Shown: one piece after another, positions 1-7,190 of the stretch
Layout: the number at the start of each line of letters is the position of its first letter
How positions within the stretch are numbered: the first letter of the stretch is position 1
Source: Nocardioides immobilis
GTDB taxonomy: Bacteria; Actinomycetota; Actinomycetes; Propionibacteriales; Nocardioidaceae
Direction: 5' to 3'
Assembly: GCF_003515065.1 (NCBI RefSeq)
Contig: NZ_QXGH01000033.1
Coordinates: 1 to 64,000, forward strand
DNA: 64,000 bases
The notes under the pieces: model-generated
The model's database searches: none
Told to the model about the DNA's origin: nothing
The model's input: the letters and a program-made list of their open reading frames with translations, nothing else
Made by a program: the position numbers and the translations under genes

Positions 1-113
1 CGTTCAACGACCACAAGCAGTGGCGAGGGATCGCAACCCGCTACGACAAGCTCGCCGCCGTCTACCGAGGAGCCGTTGTCCTACGCGCCATCACCATCTG
101 GCTCGCGACTTAG
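1..113 (+). CDS. IS5-family transposase, C-terminal fragment (cut by window edge)
   Basis: Frame 3 reads 36 residues to a TAG at 111-113, including KQWRGIATRYDKLAAVYRG and a final hydrophobic stretch. This is the conserved C-terminus of IS5-family DDE transposases, the part that follows the last catalytic glutamate. The rest of the gene lies outside the window, so whether the element is intact cannot be judged. The stop codon lies inside the probable terminal inverted repeat, as is common for compact IS elements. Family assignment rests on the short KQWRGIATRYDK signature and is fairly secure; subgroup is not. Confidence 0.8.
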   Translation, partial: FNDHKQWRGIATRYDKLAAVYRGAVVLRAITIWLAT

Positions 114-124
114 GAGACACGCCC
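111..124. repeat. Probable right terminal inverted repeat of the IS5-type element
   Basis: The sequence TAGGAGACACGCCC directly after the transposase stop resembles the GGGCGTGTCTCC-type ends of actinobacterial IS5 elements when read on the other strand. It is followed by CTAG, a plausible short target duplication. The partner end lies outside the window, so this is inference. The next gene starts only 7 bases further on. Confidence 0.5.
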
Positions 125-131
125 TAGACCC

Positions 132-701
132 ATGCGTGCCGCCCTCGGCTTCGCGCGACTCGTGCTGGCCTGGGTCGTCATCCTCGGCGCCGGCGGCATC
201 CTCGTCGTGGCCGTGGTGGTGCCCTGGCTCGCCGGGGCGACGCCGTACCACGTCCAGACCGGCTCGATGCGGCCCTCGCTGCCGCCGGGGACGCTGGTCG
301 TCGTCGAGCCGGTCGAGCCCGAGGAGATCGGGATCGGGACCGTGATCACCTACCAGATCGAGTCGGGCCGGCCGGAGGTCACGACCCACCGGGTGACCGA
401 GATCGGGATCAACAACGTGTCGGGCGACCGCACCTTCCGGACGAAGGGCGACGCCAACGAGGCGGTCGATCCCGACCTGGTCCGTCCGGTCCAGGTGCGG
501 GGAAGGGTCTGGTACGCCGTGCCGTACGTCGGGCGCGTGAACGACCTCGTCACGGGCCCGCGACAGGTTCCGCTGCTCGTGGCCGTCGGCGGACTGGCCT
601 GCTACGCGGGATGGATGTTCGTGGGAGCGGCTCGTGACAAGCGCAGGGGCCGGAAGCAGAACGACCTGGAGCGGAAGGAAGGGGAGCTCGTCGCACCATG
701 A
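132..701 (+). CDS. Signal peptidase I, SipW/ER type (S26B)
   Basis: A 189-residue membrane serine protease that removes signal peptides from exported proteins. There is an N-terminal membrane segment (about 11-33), the catalytic serine in TGSMRPSLPPG (Ser45), and His86 in TTHRV in place of the lysine of classical LepB; the Ser/His pair defines the ER/SipW subtype. A second membrane segment lies at about 146-166, followed by a basic, charged tail. No ribosome binding site is visible because the IS end lies immediately upstream, so the natural promoter or earlier operon genes may be missing. The next gene overlaps it by 4 bases. The neighbours are two likely substrates and a second peptidase, so this enzyme probably serves the local cluster. 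Confidence 0.85.
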   Translation: MRAALGFARLVLAWVVILGAGGILVVAVVVPWLAGATPYHVQTGSMRPSLPPGTLVVVEPVEPEEIGIGTVITYQIESGRPEVTTHRVTEIGINNVSGDRTFRTKGDANEAVDPDLVRPVQVRGRVWYAVPYVGRVNDLVTGPRQVPLLVAVGGLACYAGWMFVGAARDKRRGRKQNDLERKEGELVAP

Positions 702-1339
702 CGGGATGCCGGTTGATCCTCGGGACGATGCTCGCGACGATCGCACTCGCGACCGCCGCGGCCCCGGCGCGCGCCGACGACGAGATCGCCCTCAGCGCCG
801 ACGGCGTGACCTGGGGTGACGAGCTGAGCTCGCCGCTCTTCGGCCGGGGGCGGGACTGGGTCCCGGGCGACGCCGCGACCCGGTCCTTCTACGTCCGCAA
901 CGACGGCCGCAGCGATGCCCGGCTCCGCATCTCGGTCGTCACCCGCGACCGTGACCGGCTGGTCTCGTACGGGGACGTCGCGCTCTCGGCGCGGGTCGCG
1001 GGCGGCGGCTGGAGCGCTCTGGACAACGGTCAGGACGTGGCGCCGTTGGTCCGGACCGACCTCGGCGAGGACCGGTCGGTGCGGGTCGACGTACGGGCGT
1101 CCTTCCGGTGGGCTTCCCCCAACGAGTCCATGGTCGAAGCGCTGCCGCTCAAGATCACCGTGACCCTGGTCCAGGACGGCCCGGTCGACGGGTCCGACGG
1201 CGACGCCGGACCGGACGGGCTGCTCCCGGAGACCGGGAGCGCCGTTCCCTGGTGGCTGGTCGTGGCCGGTGCCGGCTTCATCCTCGGAGGCGTGATGCTC
1301 GTGGCGGCCGGCCGTCGGCGGGAGGACCAGCATGAGTAG
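698..1339 (+). CDS. Secreted LPXTG-anchored protein
   Basis: A 213-residue protein with a signal peptide ending ...APARA at residue 26, a mature region of about 150 residues without a motif I can name, and a sorting signal of LPETG near 176-180, a hydrophobic stretch and a GRRR tail. This is a canonical sortase substrate that would be attached to the cell wall. It starts at ATG 698, overlapping the peptidase stop by 4 bases, so the two are translationally coupled. The middle region (YVRNDGRSDARLRISV) resembles the beta-rich domains found beside SipW-type signal proteins. No sortase gene lies in the window. The function is unknown; a surface or fibre-anchoring role is a guess from context. Confidence 0.75.
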   Translation: MTGCRLILGTMLATIALATAAAPARADDEIALSADGVTWGDELSSPLFGRGRDWVPGDAATRSFYVRNDGRSDARLRISVVTRDRDRLVSYGDVALSARVAGGGWSALDNGQDVAPLVRTDLGEDRSVRVDVRASFRWASPNESMVEALPLKITVTLVQDGPVDGSDGDAGPDGLLPETGSAVPWWLVVAGAGFILGGVMLVAAGRRREDQHE

Positions 1340-1937
1340 GCACGTCGCCCGCCGTCGTACCGGCCGGGTCCGGGCCCTGCTCTGCCTCGCGCTGCTGGGT
1401 GGGCTCGGTGCCACGACCAGCCTCGCGTACTGGACCGATGACGTGTCGATCACGGGCTCGACGTTCACCGCAGGAACCCTCGACCTCGAGGTCGACAACG
1501 CCGATCCGTTCGCCGGGGCGACGGTTCTGTCGATGACCAACATGGTCCCGGGCAACACCTCGGCCCAGGTGCTGACGATCGGGAACGCCGGCACCGCGCC
1601 GCTCAAGTACACGCTCACCGGCGGCCTCACCGGGGCCGGCGCGACGGCCCACAACACGGCCGCCTCGTTGAGGCTGACCATCGTGCTCAACGGCACGACG
1701 TCAGGGACCGGGAACACGAGCACGTGCACCGGCGGTGCGGTCATCTACGGACCGACCGCCCTGACGAGCACCACGACGACCTCGATCCTGCCCAAGCGGC
1801 CGGCGGCCCCGCTCGCCACGACCGCCACCGAGTCGCTCTGCTTCCAGGTCACCTTCGACGCCGCCGCGCCGACCACTCTGCAGGGGACCTCCGTCAGCGC
1901 GGTCTTCACCGCCACGGGCACCTCGGACGTGTCGTGA
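1332..1937 (+). CDS. SipW-dependent (TasA/camelysin-like) secreted protein
   Basis: 201 residues. The N-terminus has a basic patch, a hydrophobic core (about 15-31), then SLAYWTDDVSITGSTFTAG. This A-Y-W-T-D pattern after the core is typical of SipW-dependent signal peptides of TasA and camelysin relatives, which SipW-type peptidases process. The mature part is threonine- and glycine-rich with few charges, as in secreted beta-sandwich or fibre subunits. It overlaps the upstream gene by 8 bases and shares a GTGA overlap with the second peptidase downstream, so all four genes form one operon. Assignment to the broad SipW-substrate class is firm; fibre formation is inference. Confidence 0.75.
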   Translation: MSRHVARRRTGRVRALLCLALLGGLGATTSLAYWTDDVSITGSTFTAGTLDLEVDNADPFAGATVLSMTNMVPGNTSAQVLTIGNAGTAPLKYTLTGGLTGAGATAHNTAASLRLTIVLNGTTSGTGNTSTCTGGAVIYGPTALTSTTTTSILPKRPAAPLATTATESLCFQVTFDAAAPTTLQGTSVSAVFTATGTSDVS

Positions 1938-2962
1938 CCGGCCGCCTCCGCGCCGCGGGTCGTATCGCCGGCAGCACCGCGCTCAATCTGGGCGCGGCAC
2001 TCGGGCTGCTCGTGCTCGCCGCGCTGGTCGCAGGCGTCGCGTTCGGCGTGCGGCCGATCGTCATCACCTCCGGGTCGATGGAGCCGTCGATCGGGACCGG
2101 AGCCCTCGTCCTGGCGCGCACGGTCCCCGCGTCCGACGTCGAGGTCGGCGACGTGGTGACCGTGCCGACCGCGAGTGGCACCCGCGTGACCCACCGGGTG
2201 GTGCAGGTGGACGACGGGGGAGCGGGCCTCGCGGTCCTGACGCTCCGCGGCGACGCGAACGCGACGCCCGATGCCGAGCAGTACCCCGTTTCCTCCGCGG
2301 ACCGGATGCTTCTCGACGTCCCGCTGGTGGGCTACGTGCTGGGCGCGATGAGGAGCCCCGCCGGGCTCGTCGTGGTCGGCGGTCTCGCGGCCCTCCTCCT
2401 GGTGCTCATCGTCGGTCCCCGCGGGCGCGACCGCGGCGGCCGGGACGGCCCGGGTGGCCCGCGTGGGAGCGGCCGGCACCGCGCCCCCCACGCTGCGATC
2501 CCTGCGGGGAAGGCGGCCGCCGGTGCCCTCACCACCCTCTCGGCCGCTGCCGTACTGGCGGTGCCGAGCAGTGCGGCGTGGACCGACGGTGTCGACGTGA
2601 GCGGTACGACGCTGGCGGCGTACGACGTCCCGAAGCCGGCGATCCAGAGCTGTACCGTCACCGGCCCCGCTCTCGGCCAGAAGTCGGCCACGATCGTCTG
2701 GCCCGAGGTGTCCAGCCCGTACCCGATCGTCTACACCGCCCGGATCGTCGAGACCGGTCAGGCGATGACGGTGACGGACAACGGCACGACCCGGCAGACC
2801 GTGTTCTCGGCGGGGCTCCTGGGGACCGTCGTCAACCAGACCTACAACGTCCGGATCACCGCCTCGCTGCCGGCCCCGGGCACGTCGTGGACCGACACGG
2901 CGAACCAGCCGGTCACGGTCGGCTCGCTCGGGCTCAGCCTGACCTGCGGGGTCGCGAGCTGA
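1934..2962 (+). CDS. Signal peptidase I (S26B) fused to a SipW-substrate-like domain
   Basis: 342 residues from GTG 1934, which overlaps the previous stop. The first 160 residues are a second ER-type signal peptidase: membrane segment 20-38, Ser48 in TSGSMEPS, His87 in VTHRV, and a second membrane segment 143-160. A basic Gly/Arg linker (161-193) follows. Then comes another signal-peptide-like hydrophobic stretch (194-215) ending in SSAAWTDGVDVSGTTL, which mirrors the AYWTD motif of the upstream secreted protein, and a further 125-residue beta-rich region. No in-frame start precedes the second part, so it is one polypeptide. Predicted topology puts both the catalytic domain and the C-terminal domain outside the cell. 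The C-terminal part could be a self-processed substrate or an accessory domain. Confidence 0.75.
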   Translation: MTGRLRAAGRIAGSTALNLGAALGLLVLAALVAGVAFGVRPIVITSGSMEPSIGTGALVLARTVPASDVEVGDVVTVPTASGTRVTHRVVQVDDGGAGLAVLTLRGDANATPDAEQYPVSSADRMLLDVPLVGYVLGAMRSPAGLVVVGGLAALLLVLIVGPRGRDRGGRDGPGGPRGSGRHRAPHAAIPAGKAAAGALTTLSAAAVLAVPSSAAWTDGVDVSGTTLAAYDVPKPAIQSCTVTGPALGQKSATIVWPEVSSPYPIVYTARIVETGQAMTVTDNGTTRQTVFSAGLLGTVVNQTYNVRITASLPAPGTSWTDTANQPVTVGSLGLSLTCGVAS

Positions 2963-2980
2963 TCCGGTCGGGCCGGTGAC

Positions 2981-2986
2981 TAGCCT
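2981..2986 (+). promoter_or_regulatory. -10 box for pdxT, leaderless arrangement
   Basis: TAGCCT ends 6 bases before the GTG at 2993. With the usual 6-7 base distance from a -10 box to the transcription start, the mRNA would begin at or next to the start codon. There is no Shine-Dalgarno sequence in between. Confidence 0.5.
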
Positions 2987-2992
2987 CGTGCC

Positions 2993-3568
2993 GTGGCATC
3001 GGTCGGAGTCTTCGCACTGCAGGGCGACGTTCGCGAGCACCTGGCGACGTTGACCGCGCTGGGCGCAGAGGCGTTCCCGGTCCGCCGCCCCGATGAGCTC
3101 GCGCGCTGTGACGCGTTGGTTCTGCCCGGCGGCGAGTCGACCACCATGGTCAAGCTGGCCCGCACGTTCGAGCTGCTCGACCCGCTCCGCGACCGCGTGC
3201 GGTCCGGCATGCCGACCTTCGGCACCTGCGCGGGCATGATCCTGCTGGCCGACCGGATCCTGGACGGAGCGGTCGGCCAGGAGACGATCGGCGGGCTCGA
3301 CGTGACCGTACGGCGCAACGCGTTCGGCCGCCAGGTCGACTCGTTCGAGGCCGACCTCGCCCTCAAGGGTCTCGACGCCCCCGTGCACGCGGTGTTCATC
3401 CGCGCACCGTGGGTCGAGGAGGCGGGTGCCGGCGTGGACGTGCTCGCCGAGGCAGCAGGGCACCCGGTCGCCGTACGCCAGGGACACCTGATGGCGACGT
3501 CGTTCCACCCGGAGGTCGCCGACGACGGGCGGATCCACCGGCTCTTCCTGGATCTGGTGCAGGGATAG
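2993..3568 (+). CDS. pdxT: Pyridoxal 5'-phosphate synthase glutaminase subunit PdxT
   Basis: 191 residues, the normal length. PdxT hydrolyses glutamine and channels ammonia to PdxS, which makes pyridoxal phosphate. The class I amidotransferase features are all visible: substrate loop LPGGEST (44-50), nucleophile elbow GTCAGM with Cys79, and the His172/Glu174 pair in FHPEV. In related genomes pdxS lies directly upstream; here that place is occupied by the SipW cluster and the IS end, and pdxS is not in the window. The start is set by the leaderless -10 box and by the family N-terminus VGVFALQGD. Confidence 0.96.
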   Translation: MASVGVFALQGDVREHLATLTALGAEAFPVRRPDELARCDALVLPGGESTTMVKLARTFELLDPLRDRVRSGMPTFGTCAGMILLADRILDGAVGQETIGGLDVTVRRNAFGRQVDSFEADLALKGLDAPVHAVFIRAPWVEEAGAGVDVLAEAAGHPVAVRQGHLMATSFHPEVADDGRIHRLFLDLVQG

Positions 3569-3571
3569 GAT
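3566..3571 (+). promoter_or_regulatory. -10 box for yebC
   Basis: TAGGAT lies 32 bases before the yebC ATG, with a GGAAGAGGG ribosome binding site between them. It overlaps the end of pdxT. Confidence 0.4.
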
Positions 3572-3603
3572 CGACTGCTGTTGTCGAGTCGGAAGAGGGA
3601 TAG

Positions 3604-4371
3604 ATGTCTGGCCACTCCAAGTGGGCGACCACGAAGCACAAGAAGGCCGCGATCGACGCCAAGCGCGGCAAGCTGTTCGCCAAGCTGATCAAGAACATCG
3701 AGATCGCGGCCAAGATGGGCGGTCCCGATCCCGCCGGCAACCCGACCCTCTACGACGCCATCCAGAAGGCGAAGAAGCAGTCCGTCCCCAACAAGAACAT
3801 CGACTCCGCGGTCAAGCGGGGCGGTGGCCTCGAGGGCGGCGCCGTCGACTACGAGACGATCATGTACGAGGTCTACGGCCCGCAGGGCGTCGCGCTCCTC
3901 GTCGAGTGCCTGACCGACAACCGCAACCGCGCCGCGATGGAGGTCCGGACGGCGGTCACCCGCAACGGCGGCACGATGGCCGACCCGGGCTCGGTGTCGC
4001 GGCTGTTCAACCGCAAGGGCGTCGTCGTCGTACCCAAGGCCCAGGAGGGCAGGGACGTTTCTGAGGACGACGTCCTCGAGGCCACACTCGATGCGGGCGC
4101 GGAGGAGGTCATCGACCTCGGCGACGGCTTCGAGGTGCAGTCCGAGGCCAGCGACGTCGTCGCGGTCCGTACGGCGCTCCAGGCGGCCGGCATCGACTAC
4201 GACTCCGCCGAGGTCCAGTTCGTCGCATCGATGGACATCCCGGTCGCCGACCCGGAGGCCGCGGGCAAGGTGTTCCGACTGGTCGACGCGGTCGACGACC
4301 TCGACGACGTGCAGAACGTCTTCTCCAACGCCGACGTGCCGGACGAGGTCATGGAGGCGGTCGAGGCCTGA
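3604..4371 (+). CDS. yebC: YebC/PmpR family protein
   Basis: 255 residues, full length for the family. The signature N-terminus [15 protein letters not shown] and the segment [15 protein letters not shown]-type helix are present, followed by the acidic C-terminal domains. YebC proteins are described both as DNA-binding regulators and as ribosome-associated factors that help translate proline stretches. The position directly before ruvC is conserved in bacteria. The ATG has a good ribosome binding site. I see no truncation or missing element. Confidence 0.95.
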   Translation: MSGHSKWATTKHKKAAIDAKRGKLFAKLIKNIEIAAKMGGPDPAGNPTLYDAIQKAKKQSVPNKNIDSAVKRGGGLEGGAVDYETIMYEVYGPQGVALLVECLTDNRNRAAMEVRTAVTRNGGTMADPGSVSRLFNRKGVVVVPKAQEGRDVSEDDVLEATLDAGAEEVIDLGDGFEVQSEASDVVAVRTALQAAGIDYDSAEVQFVASMDIPVADPEAAGKVFRLVDAVDDLDDVQNVFSNADVPDEVMEAVEA

Positions 4372-4418
4372 CGCCGCAGACCGGGCGTGTCGTCCGCGGC
4401 CGCCCGGCCGCGTCGCGT

Positions 4419-4424
4419 TAGCCT
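4419..4424 (+). promoter_or_regulatory. -10 box for ruvC
   Basis: TAGCCT immediately precedes the LexA-type box, so a repressor bound there would block the promoter. Confidence 0.45.
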
Positions 4425-4425
4425 G

Positions 4426-4439
4426 CGAACAGATGTTCG
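4426..4439. promoter_or_regulatory. LexA (SOS) box before ruvCAB
   Basis: CGAACAGATGTTCG is an exact CGAAC-N4-GTTCG palindrome, the Gram-positive/actinobacterial LexA operator. It lies 20 bases before the ruvC ATG, next to a -10 box. It implies that the ruv genes are DNA-damage inducible. Confidence 0.85.
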
Positions 4440-4459
4440 ACAGGAAGGTGGGGCCGACG

Positions 4460-4984
4460 ATGCGTGTGCTCGGGATCGATCCGGGCCTGACCCGCTGCGG
4501 GATGGGCGTGGTCGAGGGTGACGTGGGTCGACCGCTGTCGCTGGTCGACGTCAATGTCATCCGTACGTCGTCCGACGTGCCGGTGCCGCAGCGACTGGTG
4601 ACCATCGAGCGCGGCATCGACGCGTGGCTCGACGAGCACCAGCCCGACGCCGTGGCAGTCGAGCGGATCTTCGCCCGCTCCGACGTCAGCACGATCATGG
4701 GCACCGCCCAGGCGGCGGGCGTCGCCATGGTGTGTGCCGCCCGGCGCGGGCTGCCGATCGCGCTCCACACCCCGAGCGAGGTCAAGGCAGCGGTCTCGGG
4801 CAACGGCCGTGCCGACAAGGCGCAGGTCGGGATGATGGTCACGCGGATCCTGCGCCTCGACGCCGTGCCGAAGCCGGCCGACGCCGCTGACGCGCTCGCG
4901 CTCGCGATCACCCACATCTGGCGGGGCGGGGCCCAGGCCAGGATCGATGCGGCGGTCGCCGCCGCAGGAGGGCGCAGGTCATGA
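4460..4984 (+). CDS. ruvC: Holliday junction endonuclease RuvC
   Basis: 174 residues from ATG 4460, with a GGAAGG ribosome binding site upstream. RuvC cuts Holliday junctions after RuvAB branch migration. The four acidic metal ligands of the RNase H fold can be placed: Asp7 in GIDPGL, Glu68 in AVERIF, and Asp141 and Asp144 in ADAADALA. Length is normal. It overlaps ruvA by 4 bases. The LexA box upstream places it in the SOS regulon. Longer in-frame extensions upstream are not supported because they would remove the operator and the ribosome binding site. Confidence 0.96.
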   Translation: MRVLGIDPGLTRCGMGVVEGDVGRPLSLVDVNVIRTSSDVPVPQRLVTIERGIDAWLDEHQPDAVAVERIFARSDVSTIMGTAQAAGVAMVCAARRGLPIALHTPSEVKAAVSGNGRADKAQVGMMVTRILRLDAVPKPADAADALALAITHIWRGGAQARIDAAVAAAGGRRS

Positions 4985-5577
4985 TCGCGCACGTCCGTGG
5001 CCGGGTCGCGGCCGTCACGCTCTCGAGCGCGGTGCTCGAGGTCGGAGGCGTCGGTCTCGAGCTCATGTGCACGCCCGGCACCCTGGCCACCCTCCGGACC
5101 GGTACGGAGGCCACGCTGCCCACGAGCCTGGTCGTCCGCGAGGACTCGCTGACCCTCTTCGGCTTCGTCGACGACGACGAGAAGTGCGTCTTCGAGCTCG
5201 TGCAGACGGCGTCGGGAGTCGGTCCGAAGCTGGCCCAGGCGATGCTCGCCGTACTGTCGCCGGACGGGGTGCGCACCGCGATCGCGACCGACGACGTCAA
5301 GACGCTGACCAGGGTCCCGGGCATCGGCCAGAAGGGCGCCCAGCGGATCATCCTCGAGCTCAAGGACCGGATCGGAGCGCCGACCGGACGCGTCGGCGCC
5401 CTTCCGACGCTGCCCACAGCGCCGTGGCGGGACCAGGTCACCCAGGGCCTGGTCGGTCTGGGCTACAACGCCAAGGACGCCGACAAGGCGATCGACGCGG
5501 TGGCCGACCAGGCCGGTGACGCCCCCGACGTCGGCGTGCTGCTCCGCGCCGCGCTCCGCTCCCTCTCCAAGGCCTGA
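4981..5577 (+). CDS. ruvA: Holliday junction branch migration protein RuvA
   Basis: 198 residues. RuvA binds the four-way junction as a tetramer and loads RuvB. The N-terminal OB-fold begins [10 protein letters not shown], two helix-hairpin-helix motifs are visible ([11 protein letters not shown] and [13 protein letters not shown]), and the C-terminal three-helix domain that contacts RuvB ([15 protein letters not shown]) closes the protein. It starts in the ATGA overlap with ruvC and is followed 14 bases later by ruvB, so the three genes form one SOS-controlled operon. Confidence 0.96.
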   Translation: MIAHVRGRVAAVTLSSAVLEVGGVGLELMCTPGTLATLRTGTEATLPTSLVVREDSLTLFGFVDDDEKCVFELVQTASGVGPKLAQAMLAVLSPDGVRTAIATDDVKTLTRVPGIGQKGAQRIILELKDRIGAPTGRVGALPTLPTAPWRDQVTQGLVGLGYNAKDADKAIDAVADQAGDAPDVGVLLRAALRSLSKA

Positions 5578-5591
5578 TCGGAGGCCCACGC

Positions 5592-6671
5592 ATGCCCTTC
5601 CACGAGGACGAGCTCGACGTCGCGGAGCAGTCGCACCTGCAGTCGCTCACGGCGCTCGAGGCCGAGGGCGACGAGCGCGCTGTCGAGGCGGCGCTCCGGC
5701 CCCGCAGCCTCGACGAGGTCGTCGGCCAGACCCGGGTCAGGGACCAGCTGGGGCTGGTGCTCGAGGCCGCGCGGCGCCGGGGGAGGGCACCCGACCACGT
5801 CCTCCTGTCGGGTCCTCCCGGTCTCGGCAAGACCACGCTCGCGATGATCATCGCCCACGAGATGAACACGCCGCTGCGCCTCACCAGCGGCCCGGCGATC
5901 ACCCACGCCGGCGACCTCGCGGCCATCCTGTCGGGCCTCAACGAGGGCGACGTCCTCTTCGTCGACGAGATCCATCGGATGTCGCGGCCGGCCGAGGAGA
6001 TGCTCTACATGGCGATGGAGGACTTCCGCGTCGACGTCGTGATCGGCAAGGGCCCCGGCGCCACCGCGATCCCGCTCGAGATCCCGCCGTTCACGCTGGT
6101 CGGCGCCACGACCCGGGCCGGTCTGCTGCCTGGTCCGCTGCGGGACCGGTTCGGCTTCACGGCTCACCTCGAGTTCTACGAGGCCGCCGACCTCGACCGG
6201 ATCGTGCACCGGTCCGCCGGGCTGCTCGACGTGGCTCTGACGGGCGAGGGCTCGGTCGAGATCGCGACCCGCTCCCGCGGCACGCCGCGGATCGCCAACC
6301 GGCTGCTGCGGCGGGTCCGTGACTACGCCCAGGTCCGCGCCGACGGCGTCGTGACCCACCCGGTCGCCCAGGCCGCGCTCGCCCTGTACGAGGTCGACGA
6401 GCTCGGCCTCGACCGGCTCGACCGTGCCGTGATCGACGCGCTGTGCCGGAGGTTCGGCGGCGGGCCCGTCGGGGTGTCCACGCTGGCTGTCGCCGTCGGT
6501 GAGGAGCGCGAGACGGTGGAGGAGGTGGCGGAGCCGTTCCTCGTCCGCTCCGGGTTCCTCGCCCGGACTCCGCGCGGCCGGATCGCGACGCCCGCCGCCT
6601 GGGAGCACCTCGGGCTGACACCGCCTCCGATGGCCGCCGAACCGGTCGAACCCACGCTCTTCGAAGAGTAG
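5592..6671 (+). CDS. ruvB: Holliday junction helicase motor RuvB
   Basis: 359 residues. This AAA+ ATPase forms hexameric rings that pump DNA through the RuvA tetramer. Walker [10 protein letters not shown] lies at 74-82 and Walker B DEIH at 125-128; sensor and arginine-finger regions follow ([17 protein letters not shown]). The C-terminal winged helix contains [10 protein letters not shown]. The start at ATG 5592 has a GGAGG ribosome binding site. Length and motifs are typical. Confidence 0.97.
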   Translation: MPFHEDELDVAEQSHLQSLTALEAEGDERAVEAALRPRSLDEVVGQTRVRDQLGLVLEAARRRGRAPDHVLLSGPPGLGKTTLAMIIAHEMNTPLRLTSGPAITHAGDLAAILSGLNEGDVLFVDEIHRMSRPAEEMLYMAMEDFRVDVVIGKGPGATAIPLEIPPFTLVGATTRAGLLPGPLRDRFGFTAHLEFYEAADLDRIVHRSAGLLDVALTGEGSVEIATRSRGTPRIANRLLRRVRDYAQVRADGVVTHPVAQAALALYEVDELGLDRLDRAVIDALCRRFGGGPVGVSTLAVAVGEERETVEEVAEPFLVRSGFLARTPRGRIATPAAWEHLGLTPPPMAAEPVEPTLFEE

Positions 6672-6739
6672 GGAGCGTCGCGGGCGCGACGCGGTCCGCG
6701 ACCGCCGTACGGCGATGTGGGCTGCCTAACACGCACGGC

Positions 6740-6745
6740 TACACT
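6740..6745 (+). promoter_or_regulatory. -10 box in the gap before yajC
   Basis: TACACT lies about 88 bases before the yajC start, in the 161-base gap after ruvB. I see no other feature in that gap. It suggests that the yajC-secD-secF genes have their own promoter. Confidence 0.35.
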
Positions 6746-6832
6746 TGCCCGTCGGCCCGCCCAGGGGTCCGTGCGGCTGCCCGGATCCGGTCGTGTGGCC
6801 ATGTCCTTGGACCGTTTTCGGAAGGCTCTTTG

Positions 6833-7189
6833 GTGGAAGAACTCGCCCCCTTGCTGTGGATCGTCGCCATCGCGCTGATCTTCTGGCTGCTGATCATCCG
6901 CCCGGCACAGCGGCGCCAGAAGGAGATCGCCCGGGTGCAGGCGTCCATCGCCCCTGGCGAGACCGTCGTCCTCACGTCGGGGATCTTCGGGACCGTCGTG
7001 TCGACCGATGACGGCTCCCTGATGGTCGAGATCGCCCCCGGTGTCGCGGTCAAGGTCGCGCGCGGCGCGGTCGGGTCCGTCGTACGCCCGGAGGAGGCGG
7101 CCGCCGTCGACAGCGCCGACGAGGCCGGCGAGGCGCCGGCCGAGGACGCTGCGGACCAGGCCCCCGACGCCGACAACGAGGAGCGCTGA
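6833..7189 (+). CDS. yajC: Preprotein translocase subunit YajC
   Basis: 118 residues from GTG 6833; a TTG one codon earlier is possible, but the GGAAGG ribosome binding site is better spaced for the GTG. YajC is a small membrane partner of SecDF. One membrane helix (about 5-22) precedes the conserved IIRPAQRRQKE segment and the VVLTSGIFGTV beta domain. The tail is acidic and alanine-rich, as in actinobacterial relatives. It is followed one base later by secD. Confidence 0.93.
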   Translation: MEELAPLLWIVAIALIFWLLIIRPAQRRQKEIARVQASIAPGETVVLTSGIFGTVVSTDDGSLMVEIAPGVAVKVARGAVGSVVRPEEAAAVDSADEAGEAPAEDAADQAPDADNEER

Positions 7190-7190
7190 A

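Noticed and set aside
2452-2520. A separate start for the C-terminal part of the second signal peptidase
   Set aside because: No in-frame ATG, GTG or TTG with a ribosome binding site was found in the linker; the GTG at 2463 is in another frame.
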